Shown: in pieces, positions 30,432-40,258 of the stretch
Layout of the letters: each line of letters starts with the position of its first letter
Position numbering within the stretch: position 1 is the first letter of the stretch
NCBI RefSeq assembly: GCF_003335215.1
Contig: NZ_QPGB01000006.1
Span: 62,001 to 126,000 of the forward strand
Reading direction: 5' to 3'
From: Parvibium lacunae
GTDB lineage: Bacteria > Pseudomonadota > Gammaproteobacteria > Burkholderiales > Burkholderiaceae_D
DNA: 64,000 nucleotides
Program-made: the position numbers and the translations under genes
Notes under the pieces: model-generated
Database searches by the model: none
What the model was told of the DNA's origin: nothing
The model's input: only the letters and a program-made list of their open reading frames with translations

Positions 30432-31100
30432 CTACTTCATCGGTGGCTTGGGCTGATTACGCTTCGCCGCCACTTCATCAGGATCTAAATAACGGAAGGT
30501 TTTTGCTACCGCGTCCAAGGTTAACGTCGCCCCCTCTTTTTCCTTACCAGCAATCAAATTAATACTATTGAGTGTCACGATTCGGGGCATGTTCGACAAA
30601 TCACTCGCGAAAGAAGCCACATCATGGTAGGTGCCTGTCACACGGATATCGATCGGCAACTCAGCATAGTATTCCTTGACAGCGACTTGCCCTGGCTTGA
30701 ATAGTTCGAACTGCAACCCACGACCGATACCAGCCTGATTTATATCGGAAAGCAACGCATCCATCTCGGCCTTGCTCGGCAACTGGCGCTCCAGCGTCAC
30801 CACATCTTGGTTAACCTCTTCTTTTTGCTTTTTCAACGCATCCAGGTTAACCGCTTTGCTGTATTTGTCCTGAAACTCTTGACGTAGAGTTTGCTCTTGC
30901 CCAACCAAGTTTTCCAACTCACTGTTTTTATCGAGGATAAACAAATAGTGGCCCAATCCCAGCGTCGCCGCGACAACCCCAATTAGCAGGGTGATGCGTG
31001 GGATTAATGGCCAAGCGCCCGGATCATTCGGATTCAAACCACGGAACTCTTCCGCAATTTGATTAAAATCGATATTGAGATTGATATCTTTTAGTGCCAT
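30432..31100 (-). CDS. pilO: Type IV pilus inner-membrane protein PilO
   Basis: A protein of 222 residues with one N-terminal membrane helix (about 38-60, TLLIGVVAATLGLGHYLFIL), then a coiled coil (LENLVGQEQTLRQEFQDKY, about 70-90) and a periplasmic ferredoxin-like domain. It dimerises with PilN to align the pilus machine. The ATG at 31100 has GAGG six bases upstream; an ATG four codons earlier overlaps the pilN stop. Confidence 0.94.
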   Translation of the reverse strand: MALKDINLNIDFNQIAEEFRGLNPNDPGAWPLIPRITLLIGVVAATLGLGHYLFILDKNSELENLVGQEQTLRQEFQDKYSKAVNLDALKKQKEEVNQDVVTLERQLPSKAEMDALLSDINQAGIGRGLQFELFKPGQVAVKEYYAELPIDIRVTGTYHDVASFASDLSNMPRIVTLNSINLIAGKEKEGATLTLDAVAKTFRYLDPDEVAAKRNQPKPPMK

Positions 31101-31108
31101 CTCAAACC

Positions 31109-31753
31109 TCATGTTTTAGCCGGCTGTACCGTGACAGCCCCTGCCGGTGGTGGCGTGGTTGCTGCGGGTTCAGCTGGCGTGGCAGGGGTAACCGGCTTGT
31201 CTTTAATACCGATCGTCATGGCAAATTCAAAAATCTTACGGCCATCTTTTGCCCCACCCAATGGCACAGATTTAATCTCGATAAGATCAGGATTTTCCAG
31301 CCAAGTCGCCTGATTCATAATATTGCGCAAAATTTCAGAAACCCGTTCTTGTGATTGTGCCAAACCAACCACCGTAAAGCGTTTACCATCTTGCTTAATC
31401 GCCTTGAGGTAAGCCCCTTCGGGAATCTGCCGAACCAGCTCATCAAAGACACGAACAGGCTGATTACGGTCGACTTGCAAGCTTTCCACTGCGTTTTGGC
31501 GGGCCCGTAAGGCTTCAATTTCTTCACGTAATTTAGAAATTTCCACAATTTGGGCATCGAGCTTTTCATTTTCAGCTTTAATCATGGCATTAACGCCGAG
31601 CTGATTTTGAATTTGCCCATTCTTCCAAAATACCTGAGCAAACACCAACACAGCGCCCAAGGCAAATAACAGGCCCATGAGAACAAAGAACTGCTCGCGC
31701 CGCTCTTTGCGTTTGCGCTCACGGTGCGGTAGTAAGTTAACGCGAATTGTCAT
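31109..31753 (-). CDS. pilN: Type IV pilus inner-membrane protein PilN
   Basis: A protein of 214 residues. The short cytoplasmic N-terminus INLLPHRERKRK written here as VNLLPHRERKRKER is the PilM-binding motif of PilN. A membrane span (about 23-43), a coiled coil (about 60-90) and a periplasmic domain follow, ending in an Ala/Pro/Thr-rich tail. Its ATG overlaps the pilM stop by 4 bases. Confidence 0.95.
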   Translation of the reverse strand: MTIRVNLLPHRERKRKERREQFFVLMGLLFALGAVLVFAQVFWKNGQIQNQLGVNAMIKAENEKLDAQIVEISKLREEIEALRARQNAVESLQVDRNQPVRVFDELVRQIPEGAYLKAIKQDGKRFTVVGLAQSQERVSEILRNIMNQATWLENPDLIEIKSVPLGGAKDGRKIFEFAMTIGIKDKPVTPATPAEPAATTPPPAGAVTVQPAKT

Positions 31754-32829
31754 TCGTCAAACCTCCGCATCGCCAGGCCACATGCGACTAATAGCGCAGG
31801 CGCATCATGTCGCAACTGCCGCTCACGAACCGAGGTGGCAATCTCCATACCCGCAAAAGGATCGACAACTTTCGTATTTACCTGGGTCCGCTCCTGCACC
31901 GTTTTATCTAAATCAGGAATCAAGGCACAGCCCCCCGCTAAAACCAATAAGTCAACGCGAGAATAGGGGGTAGAGGTAAAGAAGAATTGCAGCGCACGGG
32001 TAATTTCAAGCGACAAATTCTCAACGAATGGCAGCAGTAAATCCGTGGTGTAGTTATCGGGGAGATCGCCGGTGCGCTTCTTCGTTTCGGCTTCTTCATG
32101 CGTGATGCCATAGGTTCGTGCAATATCCGAAGTCAGCTGCGCCCCGCCAAAAGCTTGCTCACGCTCATAAACCACCTGACCATTCAACAGAACTGAAACC
32201 GCTGTGGTATTCGCCCCAATCTGAAAAACCGCAATAATCTGCCCCTCACCTTTGTTAGGCAACAACTGGGTATAACGCTCAAGCGCCGAACGTGCTGCAT
32301 ACGCTTCGATATCCATGACATAAGCAGCAAGTCCCGCCATTTCGACGACAGCAACCCGATCTTCAACCTTCTCTTTACGCGAAGCGGCAATCAAGACCTC
32401 AACATCACCCGGCGAAGTTTGGCTGGGGCCAATAACCTGGAAATCTAAGTTCACCTCATCCAAGGCAAACGGGATGTACTGATTCGCTTCGCTCTCAACC
32501 TGGACTTCTAGCTCCTCTTCACGCAAGCCTTCTGCCAGCATGATTTTTTTGGTAATCACGGCAGAGGTTGGTAGAGCCATCGCCACATTCTTGACGCGTG
32601 AACCGGCTTTTTTTGCCGCTCGCTTGACAGCCTCACCAACCGCTTCAATGTTTTCCAGGTTGCCGTCTACAACAACCCCACGTGCCAGGGGCTCAATCGC
32701 GTAGCGTTCCAAGCGCAACTTCCCCTTAGCCTGACTGAGCTCGACTAACTTAACGCTGGAAGTGCTGATATCCACCCCGATCAAGGGCGGAGAGCGCTTC
32801 TTCAGCAACTGTGAGAAATCGATAGCCAA
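31750..32829 (-). CDS. pilM: Type IV pilus actin-like assembly protein PilM
   Basis: An actin/FtsA-fold cytoplasmic ATPase of 359 residues that binds PilN at the membrane. It shows phosphate-binding IGVDISTSSVKLVEL (about 17-31), FQIGANTTAVSVLLNG and LVLAGGCALIPDL near the C-terminus. First gene of pilMNOPQ, divergent from ponA across 394 bases. No lone strong promoter could be chosen for it; TTGTTG-N18-TATTAG upstream is a weak candidate. Confidence 0.95.
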   Translation of the reverse strand: MAIDFSQLLKKRSPPLIGVDISTSSVKLVELSQAKGKLRLERYAIEPLARGVVVDGNLENIEAVGEAVKRAAKKAGSRVKNVAMALPTSAVITKKIMLAEGLREEELEVQVESEANQYIPFALDEVNLDFQVIGPSQTSPGDVEVLIAASRKEKVEDRVAVVEMAGLAAYVMDIEAYAARSALERYTQLLPNKGEGQIIAVFQIGANTTAVSVLLNGQVVYEREQAFGGAQLTSDIARTYGITHEEAETKKRTGDLPDNYTTDLLLPFVENLSLEITRALQFFFTSTPYSRVDLLVLAGGCALIPDLDKTVQERTQVNTKVVDPFAGMEIATSVRERQLRHDAPALLVACGLAMRRFDE

Positions 32830-33223
32830 TTTAACCCCAACCCTGAAAAAATTCTTTTACAAGAGACACTTAGGCGATTTTCTAATAATTTACATTAGAT
32901 GCTAGCAACAAGAAATTAGAGTAGCAAAGCATTTTCAACAGCAATCCATAGAAAAAGGCCGTAATTCGGGGCTATTGCAACATCTGCACCACAACAAAAC
33001 CGGCATTTCGGGACAAAAAGGCCTAGTCAGGCCAGCAGAGTCGCCGCGGCCTACTCAGAAAGGCGTCTATCCGCTTTGCATCGGGCGGGTCAAGCGCTTA
33101 TGTCGATTTGACTTCCGCGCTTGCCTTAACCACTCCTTACATTTCGCCTTGACGGGGAGCGCTATAATTGGTCGCACTTTAGTTTCATCATTCAACCTTC
33201 AGCCCTGCACTGACCGCCCAATC
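32830..33223. other. Divergent regulatory region between pilM and mrcA
   Basis: 394 bases with no gene. The pilM-proximal half is A+T-rich and the mrcA-proximal half is ordinary. Toward mrcA a perfect TATAAT occurs at 33162-33167 with no good -35. The open frame running into mrcA from 32975 has no family-like residues and is treated as noncoding leader. Confidence 0.6.
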
Positions 33224-35602
33224 ATGACTGATCGCCTAAAATTTATTCGAAAAATCACCCAAAACCGGTGGAGCAAGGTGGGGCTATGGTCGCTGTTTAG
33301 CCTAACAGCGGTTGCGCTGATTGCAGGGCTGATTCTCTTGCTATGCATTTTATTTATCTATCCCAAACTACCTTCGCTAGAGGTGCTGACTGACTACCAC
33401 CCTAAAATCCCGCTGCGCGTTTACACCGCAGACGGTGCCTTGATTGGTGAGTTTGGAGAGGAACGCCGGAATTTGGTGAGCATTCAAGAAGTCCCAGAAA
33501 TTATGAAAGAAGCCGTGTTGGCGATTGAAGATGATCGGTTTTATCAACACAGCGGGGTTGATCTAATTGGCGTTGCCCGCGCAGCACTTAGCAATTTGAT
33601 GGGCGGGGCCAAGCAGGGGGCCAGTACTATTACGATGCAAGTTGCGCGGAACTTTTTCCTTTCTAGCGAACGCACCCTAACCCGCAAAATTTACGAAATC
33701 ATGCTCGCCTTCAAAATCGAGGCGACCCTGCCTAAAGACAAGATTTTAGAACTTTACCTAAATCAAATTTACTTGGGTCAGCGTGCTTATGGCTTTGCTT
33801 CTGCCAGTCAAATCTATTTTGGCAAACCCCTAAAAAGCATTACCTTGGCCGAGGCAGCTATGTTGGCCGGCTTGCCCAAGGCTCCATCTAAATACAACCC
33901 CGTCGTCAATCCGACGCGCGCAACAATCCGCCAACGCTACATTTTGCAGCGTATGCTGGAACTGGGATACATCACCGAGAGCGATTACCAGCGCGCATTG
34001 AGCCAAAAACTACAAGTGCGCTCTTTGGGCAATGAGTTTGATGTGCGGGCTGAATATGTCGCCGAGATGGCCCGCCAGCTCGTTTACGAGCAATACAAAG
34101 AAGATACCTATACCAAGGGGCTGCGCGTTTACACCACCCTCCTACGAGATCATCAGGAAGCCGCCTATCAGGGCGTACGACGGACCCTCATGGATTACAT
34201 CAAGCGACGCGGTTATGGTGGGCCAGAAGGTTACCTAGACCTTGGCCAAAAAGGGTTTACAGATGCGGTTGAAGATGCGCTGGTTGAGTTTGCAGATAGT
34301 GACAATCTCTATGCTGCCGTTGTTCTGAATGCCACGCCTAAACAAGTTTTTGTTGCGCGCCATGCTGCCGAAGAAATCGAAATCAGCGGGGAAGGGCTGA
34401 AATTTGCCGCGCCCAGTTTGAGCAATAAGGCGGCGCCAAACAAACAAATCCGGCGCGGGGCCGTCGTCCGCATTATGCAAAATGACAAAGGGCAGTGGGA
34501 AATTGTGCAAATGCCCGACGTTGAAGCCGGCTTTATCGCCGCCAACTACGACGATGGCGCGATCCGGGCCTTGGTTGGGGGGTTTGATTTCAACCGCAAC
34601 AAATTCAACCATACAACCCAAGCTTGGCGGCAACCCGGCTCCAGCTTCAAACCCTTTATCTATTCTGCTGCGCTAGAAAAAGGCTTTAACCCCGCCACCA
34701 TTGTCAATGATGCCCCGCTGTCATTCAGCGCCGCGCAAACCGGCAGCCAAGCCTGGGAGCCTAAAAACTACGATGGCAAGTTTGAAGGGCCGATGCGCCT
34801 GCGCAATGCCTTGGCTAAATCAAAAAATATGGTGTCTATCCGTGTCATGCAAGCGGTGGGCGCTCAATATGCCCAAGACTATATCGGTAATTTTGGCTTC
34901 GACAGCGACAAGCACCCGCCCTACTTAACCACCGCGCTCGGGGCCGGCTCCGTCACGCTATGGCAAATGGTCGGGGCTTACTCGATCTTCGCCAATGGTG
35001 GCTACCGGATCAACCCCTATTTCATTGCAAAAATCACTGACCATAACGGCAAAGTGTTGGCCCAAGCCAAGCCCGTATTGGCAGGCGATGAAGCTAATCG
35101 GGCGATTGATTCACGTAACGCCTTTCTCATGCACAGTATGATGCAGGATGTCGTGCGTTATGGCACCGCAGCCCGCGCCAATAGTTTGAAACGGACCGAC
35201 CTCGCTGGCAAAACGGGTACAACGAATGACTCGCACGACGCCTGGTTTGCTGGCTATGGGGGTCCTTATGTTGGTGTTGCCTGGATTGGTTACGATCAAC
35301 CTAAGAAACTGGGCGATCGTGAAACTGGCGGCGGGCTGGCTTTACCAGTATGGATTAACTACATGAGCCGTGCCTTGCAGCAGGTCCCGATGGTCGAGCG
35401 CAAGCCGCCTGAAGGGTTGGTCGCTATAGATGGAGAATATTTCTATGCTGAGTTTACTGGCGTCAACAGTGTGCGTTCACTGGGCCTCACTGAGGTCGAC
35501 AAAGAAGACAGCAGCAGCCTAACGGATAATGATTTAATGCAAAAAAATGCGCCTGTCGTTGCGCCTGGCGTTAACCTAAACAGTAGTGACGCCAGAAACT
35601 AG
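33224..35602 (+). CDS. mrcA: Penicillin-binding protein 1A, bifunctional transglycosylase/transpeptidase
   Basis: A class A PBP of 792 residues. After a membrane anchor (about 21-46) come the glycosyltransferase domain with catalytic Glu in AIEDDRFYQHSG (Glu102), GASTITMQVARN, and the transpeptidase with SSFKPF (SxxK), SKN and KTGTT. It polymerises and cross-links peptidoglycan in the periplasm. The ATG at 33224 (MTDRLKFIRK) gives the normal short cytoplasmic tail. Divergence from pilMNOPQ is the classical ponA/pil arrangement. Confidence 0.96.
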   Translation: MTDRLKFIRKITQNRWSKVGLWSLFSLTAVALIAGLILLLCILFIYPKLPSLEVLTDYHPKIPLRVYTADGALIGEFGEERRNLVSIQEVPEIMKEAVLAIEDDRFYQHSGVDLIGVARAALSNLMGGAKQGASTITMQVARNFFLSSERTLTRKIYEIMLAFKIEATLPKDKILELYLNQIYLGQRAYGFASASQIYFGKPLKSITLAEAAMLAGLPKAPSKYNPVVNPTRATIRQRYILQRMLELGYITESDYQRALSQKLQVRSLGNEFDVRAEYVAEMARQLVYEQYKEDTYTKGLRVYTTLLRDHQEAAYQGVRRTLMDYIKRRGYGGPEGYLDLGQKGFTDAVEDALVEFADSDNLYAAVVLNATPKQVFVARHAAEEIEISGEGLKFAAPSLSNKAAPNKQIRRGAVVRIMQNDKGQWEIVQMPDVEAGFIAANYDDGAIRALVGGFDFNRNKFNHTTQAWRQPGSSFKPFIYSAALEKGFNPATIVNDAPLSFSAAQTGSQAWEPKNYDGKFEGPMRLRNALAKSKNMVSIRVMQAVGAQYAQDYIGNFGFDSDKHPPYLTTALGAGSVTLWQMVGAYSIFANGGYRINPYFIAKITDHNGKVLAQAKPVLAGDEANRAIDSRNAFLMHSMMQDVVRYGTAARANSLKRTDLAGKTGTTNDSHDAWFAGYGGPYVGVAWIGYDQPKKLGDRETGGGLALPVWINYMSRALQQVPMVERKPPEGLVAIDGEYFYAEFTGVNSVRSLGLTEVDKEDSSSLTDNDLMQKNAPVVAPGVNLNSSDARN

Positions 35603-35643
35603 CATCACATACAGTGCAGCGGCTGTCGGGCAAAGGGCTGAAA

Positions 35644-35994
35644 CTAGCCCTCAAACCACTTGGATAAACGACCAAAGAGTGACTCACCTCCGCGTGTGTC
35701 CAGCCAATTACTGGTATGGGGGTCATAGCGGTAATGGTAAGCGCCCTCTTTCGTCGCCAGCCAGATCTCTTGCATCGGTGCTTGGATATTGATAACCCAT
35801 TTATCGCCCTGCTCGTCCTCTAGCGTCAAGACATTGCCGCTGCGCTGGGGGTCGATATCCGCCGCGGCATGATCCGCTTTATCTTCAATGTCGCGCAAGG
35901 TTCGCTCTGCCAGCGCCAAAAACTCAGACTCTGATATCGGCCCGTTAGCCTTAGCGCGATCTGCAGGGGACTCAGTAAAGTTCTTGGTGCTCAT
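35644..35994 (-). CDS. cyaY: Frataxin-like iron donor CyaY
   Basis: A protein of 116 residues with the frataxin fold: acidic helix ISESEFLALAERTLRDIEDKAD (core LAERTLRDIED), beta-strand NVLTLEDEQGDKWVINIQAP and the signature QEIWLATKEGAYHYRYD. It binds iron and tunes Fe-S cluster assembly. The ATG at 35994 (MSTKNFTES) is preferred over an in-frame extension to 36075; AAGGAAAG lies a little far upstream. It is divergent from lptM and convergent with mrcA. Confidence 0.93.
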   Translation of the reverse strand: MSTKNFTESPADRAKANGPISESEFLALAERTLRDIEDKADHAAADIDPQRSGNVLTLEDEQGDKWVINIQAPMQEIWLATKEGAYHYRYDPHTSNWLDTRGGESLFGRLSKWFEG

Positions 35995-36104
35995 GCTAGA
36001 CTTACTTTCCTTCTGTAAATAAGACAAATCTCTGGGGTATGTTGATTGTAGCGTGCTTTTCCTGGCTGACCTCATGCAACGCCAATCTAGGCCCTGCGCG
36101 GCGC

Positions 36105-36392
36105 ATGGCGGCGAGTCGAGCAGCCTTACTACGCCTCCTCAGCTTAGTGCTATGCCTTGTGCTACAAAGCGCCTGCGGCCAACGCGGGGGGCTTTATTTA
36201 CCGCCCAAACCTGGGCAATCGAATAATCCCCCTCTTGCCAAACCGGTGGTTCCCGCGCCAGCCAGTGGTGAAGACTTCGATTTAACCCTGGGCGCCGCCA
36301 TTCCCAATATCCCGTTAAAATCAGAAGCAACCCCTGCTACCCCGAGTTTGCCGCCAGCGGCAACAAGCCTGCCCGCCACGCCCTCTCGCTAA
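36105..36392 (+). CDS. lptM: LPS-transport lipoprotein LptM (YifL-like)
   Basis: A small lipoprotein of 95 residues. The signal LLRLLSLVLCLVLQSAC ends in a lipobox, directly followed by GQRGGLYLPPKP, the short conserved YifL/LptM motif. In E. coli LptM assists assembly of the LptD-LptE LPS translocon in the outer membrane. The rest is Pro/Ala-rich. It lies 27 bases upstream of lysA, as in many proteobacteria. The ATG at 36105 is chosen because it directly precedes the signal helix. Confidence 0.85.
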   Translation: MAASRAALLRLLSLVLCLVLQSACGQRGGLYLPPKPGQSNNPPLAKPVVPAPASGEDFDLTLGAAIPNIPLKSEATPATPSLPPAATSLPATPSR

Positions 36393-36419
36393 CCACTGTT
36401 CCCTATTTAGCCTGAATCA

Positions 36420-37712
36420 ATGACGCCTGATCAATACTTTCCTCTACTGACCACCCCAGCCGGAACCATACGCCATGCAGAAGCGGTCCCCCTGACCCAA
36501 CTTGCAGCTCAATTTGGCACGCCCACCTACGTCTATTCCAAAGCCGCGCTGGTCGCCGCTTACCAAGCTTATGCGAGTGCACTTGCAGGGAAACGTGCGA
36601 CGATTCACTACGCCATGAAAACCAACTCCAATCTCAGCCTCTTGCGCCTGTTTGGCGAGCTGGGCGCGGGGTTTGATATTGTTTCCGGCGGCGAATTACA
36701 GCGCGTCATCGCGGCCGGCTGCAAAACCGATAAGGTGGTGTTTTCTGGCGTCGGCAAAACCGCCGATGAAATGCGCTTAGCGCTTCAGCACGGCATTAAA
36801 TGCTTTAACCTCGAATCCGTATCCGAGCTAGACCGGCTGAATGCCGTGGCCGCTAGCATGGGCAAAATCGCGCCGATTTCCGTGCGCGTGAACCCTGATG
36901 TGGATGCCAAAACCCATCCCTACATTTCCACCGGGCTTAAAGAAAATAAATTCGGCGTCGCGTTTGAAGATGCCCTGCCCCTCTATCGCAAAGCCGCCGC
37001 ACTGCCCAATATTCAAGTGATTGGGATTGATTGCCACATTGGCTCGCAACTCACCGAGATCAGCCCGTATTTAGATGCGCTGGATAAAGTGCTTGATCTC
37101 GTTGCTGCGCTACGCGCCGAGAACATTGTGCTGCATCACCTTGATTTAGGCGGCGGCCTTGGCATTCGTTATCAAGACGAAACGCCACCGGCAGCGAGTG
37201 AATTAATTAGTGCGATTTTGCAGCGGTTGGAGGTGCGTGGCTTTGGCGATCTAGAGTTGGCGTTTGAGCCAGGCCGCTCGTTAGTCGGCAATGCGGGGAT
37301 TCTGCTGACTAAAGTCGAATACCTCAAGCATAACAGCGCCAAAAACTTTGCCGTCGTCGATGCCGCCATGAATGACCTCATGCGCCCCGCCATGTACGAA
37401 GCCTTTCACGACATGGTGGCCGTACAACCGCGCAATGGTGGCAGTAGTGGTAGCGCAGGCAACCCGCAAAGCTACGACATTGTTGGACCGGTGTGCGAAA
37501 GTGGCGACTGGCTGGGCCGCAACCGTGAGTTTGACTTAGCCGAAGGCGATCTCATCGCCATCCTCTCCGCCGGCGCGTACGGCATGACCATGGCCTCCAA
37601 CTACAACACTCGTGGCCGCGCCGCTGAAGTGTTAGTGGATGGTGAGCAAGTCACCCTCATTCGGCGACGGGAGACGGTAGAGGATTTGTTGCGGGCAGAG
37701 CAAGAGATATAA
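36420..37712 (+). CDS. lysA: Diaminopimelate decarboxylase
   Basis: A PLP enzyme of 430 residues that makes lysine from meso-diaminopimelate. The PLP lysine is Lys67 in HYAMKTNSN. Further motifs are GFDIVSGGEL, CHIGSQ, LDLGGGLGI, EPGRSLVGNAG and the active-site GPVCESGD. C-terminal YGMTMASNYN is normal. The start ATG is at 36420, just after the lptM stop. Confidence 0.97.
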   Translation: MTPDQYFPLLTTPAGTIRHAEAVPLTQLAAQFGTPTYVYSKAALVAAYQAYASALAGKRATIHYAMKTNSNLSLLRLFGELGAGFDIVSGGELQRVIAAGCKTDKVVFSGVGKTADEMRLALQHGIKCFNLESVSELDRLNAVAASMGKIAPISVRVNPDVDAKTHPYISTGLKENKFGVAFEDALPLYRKAAALPNIQVIGIDCHIGSQLTEISPYLDALDKVLDLVAALRAENIVLHHLDLGGGLGIRYQDETPPAASELISAILQRLEVRGFGDLELAFEPGRSLVGNAGILLTKVEYLKHNSAKNFAVVDAAMNDLMRPAMYEAFHDMVAVQPRNGGSSGSAGNPQSYDIVGPVCESGDWLGRNREFDLAEGDLIAILSAGAYGMTMASNYNTRGRAAEVLVDGEQVTLIRRRETVEDLLRAEQEI

Positions 37713-37856
37713 ATAACTTATACACCAAGGGCCTTACGAAGGTGGTTTCAGTTTGAATATGAAACTCATCGGGCGATAGGGAGTAGTGTCGAGGAAAACG
37801 CCGTGATTTTAAGAAAGCTTAGAACTTAGCACTTTCATTGATACCACTTCCTTCCC

Positions 37857-38279
37857 CTATTCATATGCACTAACGACTGCTTCACTTAATCGCAATTTAA
37901 CGAGTTCATCTAGCGCGCGACCTGAAATCACTAAGCGCAAATTTGGCGCGAGACCAAAATCATCCTGTCCTGCTGTGCCTTCCACTTTCATCCAGAAAAA
38001 CTCTGGCAGTTCTTTCTCTGGAAAGAACTCATTAAATGTTTCTGACTTTAAGATATCCACTCCAGCAAAGGATATGCCAGAAGCATGGAATCTCTCTAAG
38101 ATTTCTCTGGCTTTAGATGTGACAATGTAGGCGGGAAAGCTTGTTAAAAGTACATCGCCAGACCATCCATCAAATACATATTCTAGCGATTGAATCTTTG
38201 GTGGATGAATACTACTATCCATAACCGTTTTCTCTCCAAGTCCACCTGCAACTTCAGGTTCTACTAGAAAAAATCGCAT
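37857..38279 (-). CDS. Orphan immunity-like protein (Imm43-type family), unknown function
   Basis: A protein of 140 residues without signal or membrane segment. Motifs such as LEVAGG-like EPEVAGGLGEKTVMD, HPPKIQSLEYVFDGWSGD, LLTSFPAYIVTSKA and EFFWMKVEGTAGQDDFG resemble a family I associate with immunity partners of polymorphic toxins (Imm43-like); this is recall, not a search. No toxin gene is next to it. Two 60-base lines counted give 42% G+C against 47-57% in lysA lines, suggesting acquisition. The ATG at 38279 has GAGG CAAGAA before it; a TTG start four codons upstream is possible. Confidence 0.6.
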   Translation of the reverse strand: MRFFLVEPEVAGGLGEKTVMDSSIHPPKIQSLEYVFDGWSGDVLLTSFPAYIVTSKAREILERFHASGISFAGVDILKSETFNEFFPEKELPEFFWMKVEGTAGQDDFGLAPNLRLVISGRALDELVKLRLSEAVVSAYE

Positions 38280-38412
38280 TTCTTGCCTCAATAATATTGA
38301 TTTGGATTGTTCCTGATTTCAACGTCTGATAGGAGGTCTGTTTTGCCTCCACAATACAGATAAAGTTGAATGAGGGGGTGATTATCGGTTTTAAACTCTT
38401 TATCAGACTATT

Positions 38413-39024
38413 TTAAAACAACTCTTTTGACTTTAACCGCTGCCACACCCGCCAGCCCAACAAACCCGCCACAATCACGCCGTATTTAATCGGCTCTATA
38501 AAATCATTCTTGCCTGCTTTGTGCCAGACAAAATGCAGCACGCCCAATATCGCAATCGCATACACCAGCTTGTGTAATTGCTGCCAACGTTTACCGCCAA
38601 GCCAGCGAATCGCCGCATTAAACGACGTGAGTGCCAGAGGCCAGAGCAAAATAAAGCCCAACATGCCGACGGTAATAAAAGGCCGTTTAATCACATCAGC
38701 GACAATATCAGCCCACACAAAGCCGGAATCCAGCGCATAAATCGCGAAGTGCAATAGGACATAAAAAAACACATATAGCCCCAGCATACGCCGCACGCGG
38801 GCGAGGATATGCCAGCCTGTTATTTTTCGTAGCGGCGTCACGCTTAACACCAAGCACAGAAAAATTAAGGCCCACTCGCCGGTCTTGCGCTGCAAGGCTT
38901 CGACGGGGTTAGCGCCCAGCACATCTAAACCCTGCTGGGTTTGCCAAATGGCGTAGCCCAGCCACAGCGCAGGCAGCAGGCTGAGAATAAAAATAGTAGG
39001 CTTTAAAAATCGGTTAAACATCAT
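38413..39024 (-). CDS. msrQ: Heme-binding membrane subunit MsrQ (YedZ)
   Basis: A protein of 203 residues with about six membrane helices and conserved histidines (LHFAIYALD, LHKLVYAIAILGVLHFVWH). It is the ferric-reductase-like b-type heme subunit that passes quinone electrons to MsrP for repair of periplasmic methionine sulfoxide. It is downstream of msrP but separated by 181 bases filled with a palindromic repeat. No other start competes with MMFNRFLKP. Confidence 0.94.
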   Translation of the reverse strand: MMFNRFLKPTIFILSLLPALWLGYAIWQTQQGLDVLGANPVEALQRKTGEWALIFLCLVLSVTPLRKITGWHILARVRRMLGLYVFFYVLLHFAIYALDSGFVWADIVADVIKRPFITVGMLGFILLWPLALTSFNAAIRWLGGKRWQQLHKLVYAIAILGVLHFVWHKAGKNDFIEPIKYGVIVAGLLGWRVWQRLKSKELF

Positions 39025-39092
39025 CAGAAAGTGGTTTTTATACTGTCACGCATCTCAAAGAAAAGGGGTGCACATATAAACGCATAGACATC

Positions 39093-39210
39093 CGACGAAA
39101 CTGTCGCGAGCGATCCAAGGTTGCGCCGAGAAGCGCAGGCGTACCGAGTTGTACGTTGAGCATCGCAGGCACAAGATTGGAGCGCGCAGTAAGTTTCGGC
39201 GATATCTAGA
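39093..39210. repeat. Imperfect palindromic extragenic element, copy B
   Basis: Arms starting CGAAACT (39096) and ending AGTTTCG (about 39199) fold onto each other through GCGCGAGC/GCGCGC, TCCAA/TTGGA and CGTAC/GTACG segments. The centre is GTACCGAGTTGTAC, and the right end reads TATCTAGAA. It shares the GTAC-N6-GTAC centre, a following TTGAGC..TCGC block and the TCTAGAA end with the element at 50585-50731. It sits between msrP and msrQ. Confidence 0.65.
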
Positions 39211-40162
39211 AAAACTGTTTTAAGTCCATGCCGGTGTAAAGGCTCGCCACCTGATCGGCATAACCATTAAACATGAGTGTTTTGCGTTTGGCCTGAAACA
39301 GGCCGTCTTCGCCCAAGCGGCGCTCGGTGGCTTGGCTCCAGCGTGGATGATCGACTTGCGGATTCACATTGGAATAAAAACCATATTCGCGTGGCGCAGC
39401 TTTATTCCAACTGGTAGCCGGTTGCTTTTCCACGAGGCGAATGCGCACAATCGACTTGGCTGATTTAAAGCCGTATTTCCATGGCACAGTCAGGCGCACA
39501 GGTGCGCCATTTTGCGGTGGCAGGGTTTCGCCATACATACCCAGTGTAAGCAAAGTCAGCGGGTGCATGGCTTCGTCCATGCGCAGCCCTTCGACATAGG
39601 GCCAATCCAACACACCTGAACTCAGCCCCGGCATTTGTTTGGGATCAGCCAAGGAGATAAATTCCACATACTTGGCATTGCCAGTAGGTTCAACTTGTTT
39701 GAGCAACGCCGAGAGAGAATAACCCACCCAGGGCACAACCATGGACCAACCTTCGACACAGCGCAAGCGATACACGCGCTCTTCCAGCGGGGCGAGTTTC
39801 AGCAAGCTCTCTAAATCAAATACTTTTGATTTTTTGACCTCGCCTTCAATCGTAATCGTCCACGGTTGGGTAACGAAGCCCCGCGCCAAGACGGCAGGCG
39901 CTTCTTTACGGGTGCTGAATTCGTAGAAATTGTTGTAAGTGGTGGCCAGCTCTTGCGGCGTGGTTTTTTCCATCACCACGTATTTACCGGGCTTGGCATC
40001 GAGTTTTTTACTGGGGCTGGACGTATTCGCGGCAGCCAAACCCGGGAAAGCAAGTGGGAAACTGGCTGCGCCGGTCGCGAGCGCCGCTTTAAGTAGTTGG
40101 CGGCGCTGCTCGTAGACGGCTTTGGGTGTAATTTCACTGGGTTGTATCGTTGGGTCAGCCAC
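39206..40162 (-). CDS. msrP: Periplasmic protein-methionine-sulfoxide reductase catalytic subunit MsrP (YedY)
   Basis: A molybdopterin enzyme of 318 residues exported by Tat: the signal has [17 protein letters not shown] (Arg20-Arg21). The Mo-coordinating Cys135 lies in [11 protein letters not shown], and the sulfite-oxidase fold motif [12 protein letters not shown] follows; [16 protein letters not shown] is also conserved. It reduces oxidised methionines on periplasmic proteins with MsrQ. The GTG start at 40162 has GAGGTAAACC before it. An ECF-type promoter lies about 100 bases upstream. Confidence 0.96.
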   Translation of the reverse strand: MADPTIQPSEITPKAVYEQRRQLLKAALATGAASFPLAFPGLAAANTSSPSKKLDAKPGKYVVMEKTTPQELATTYNNFYEFSTRKEAPAVLARGFVTQPWTITIEGEVKKSKVFDLESLLKLAPLEERVYRLRCVEGWSMVVPWVGYSLSALLKQVEPTGNAKYVEFISLADPKQMPGLSSGVLDWPYVEGLRMDEAMHPLTLLTLGMYGETLPPQNGAPVRLTVPWKYGFKSAKSIVRIRLVEKQPATSWNKAAPREYGFYSNVNPQVDHPRWSQATERRLGEDGLFQAKRKTLMFNGYADQVASLYTGMDLKQFF

Positions 40163-40258
40163 GGTTTACCTCGCAGAGTGAGTGAAGCTTGGGGTTTGCT
40201 AAGTGCCAACTGTTGGTTACCGCTAATGGATAGCGGATAGCGCATGGCAGATTGAGCT

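Noticed and set aside
32975-33223. N-terminal extension of mrcA from 32975
   Set aside because: Contains no class A PBP residues, and MTDRLKFIRK at 33224 gives the usual start directly before the membrane anchor.
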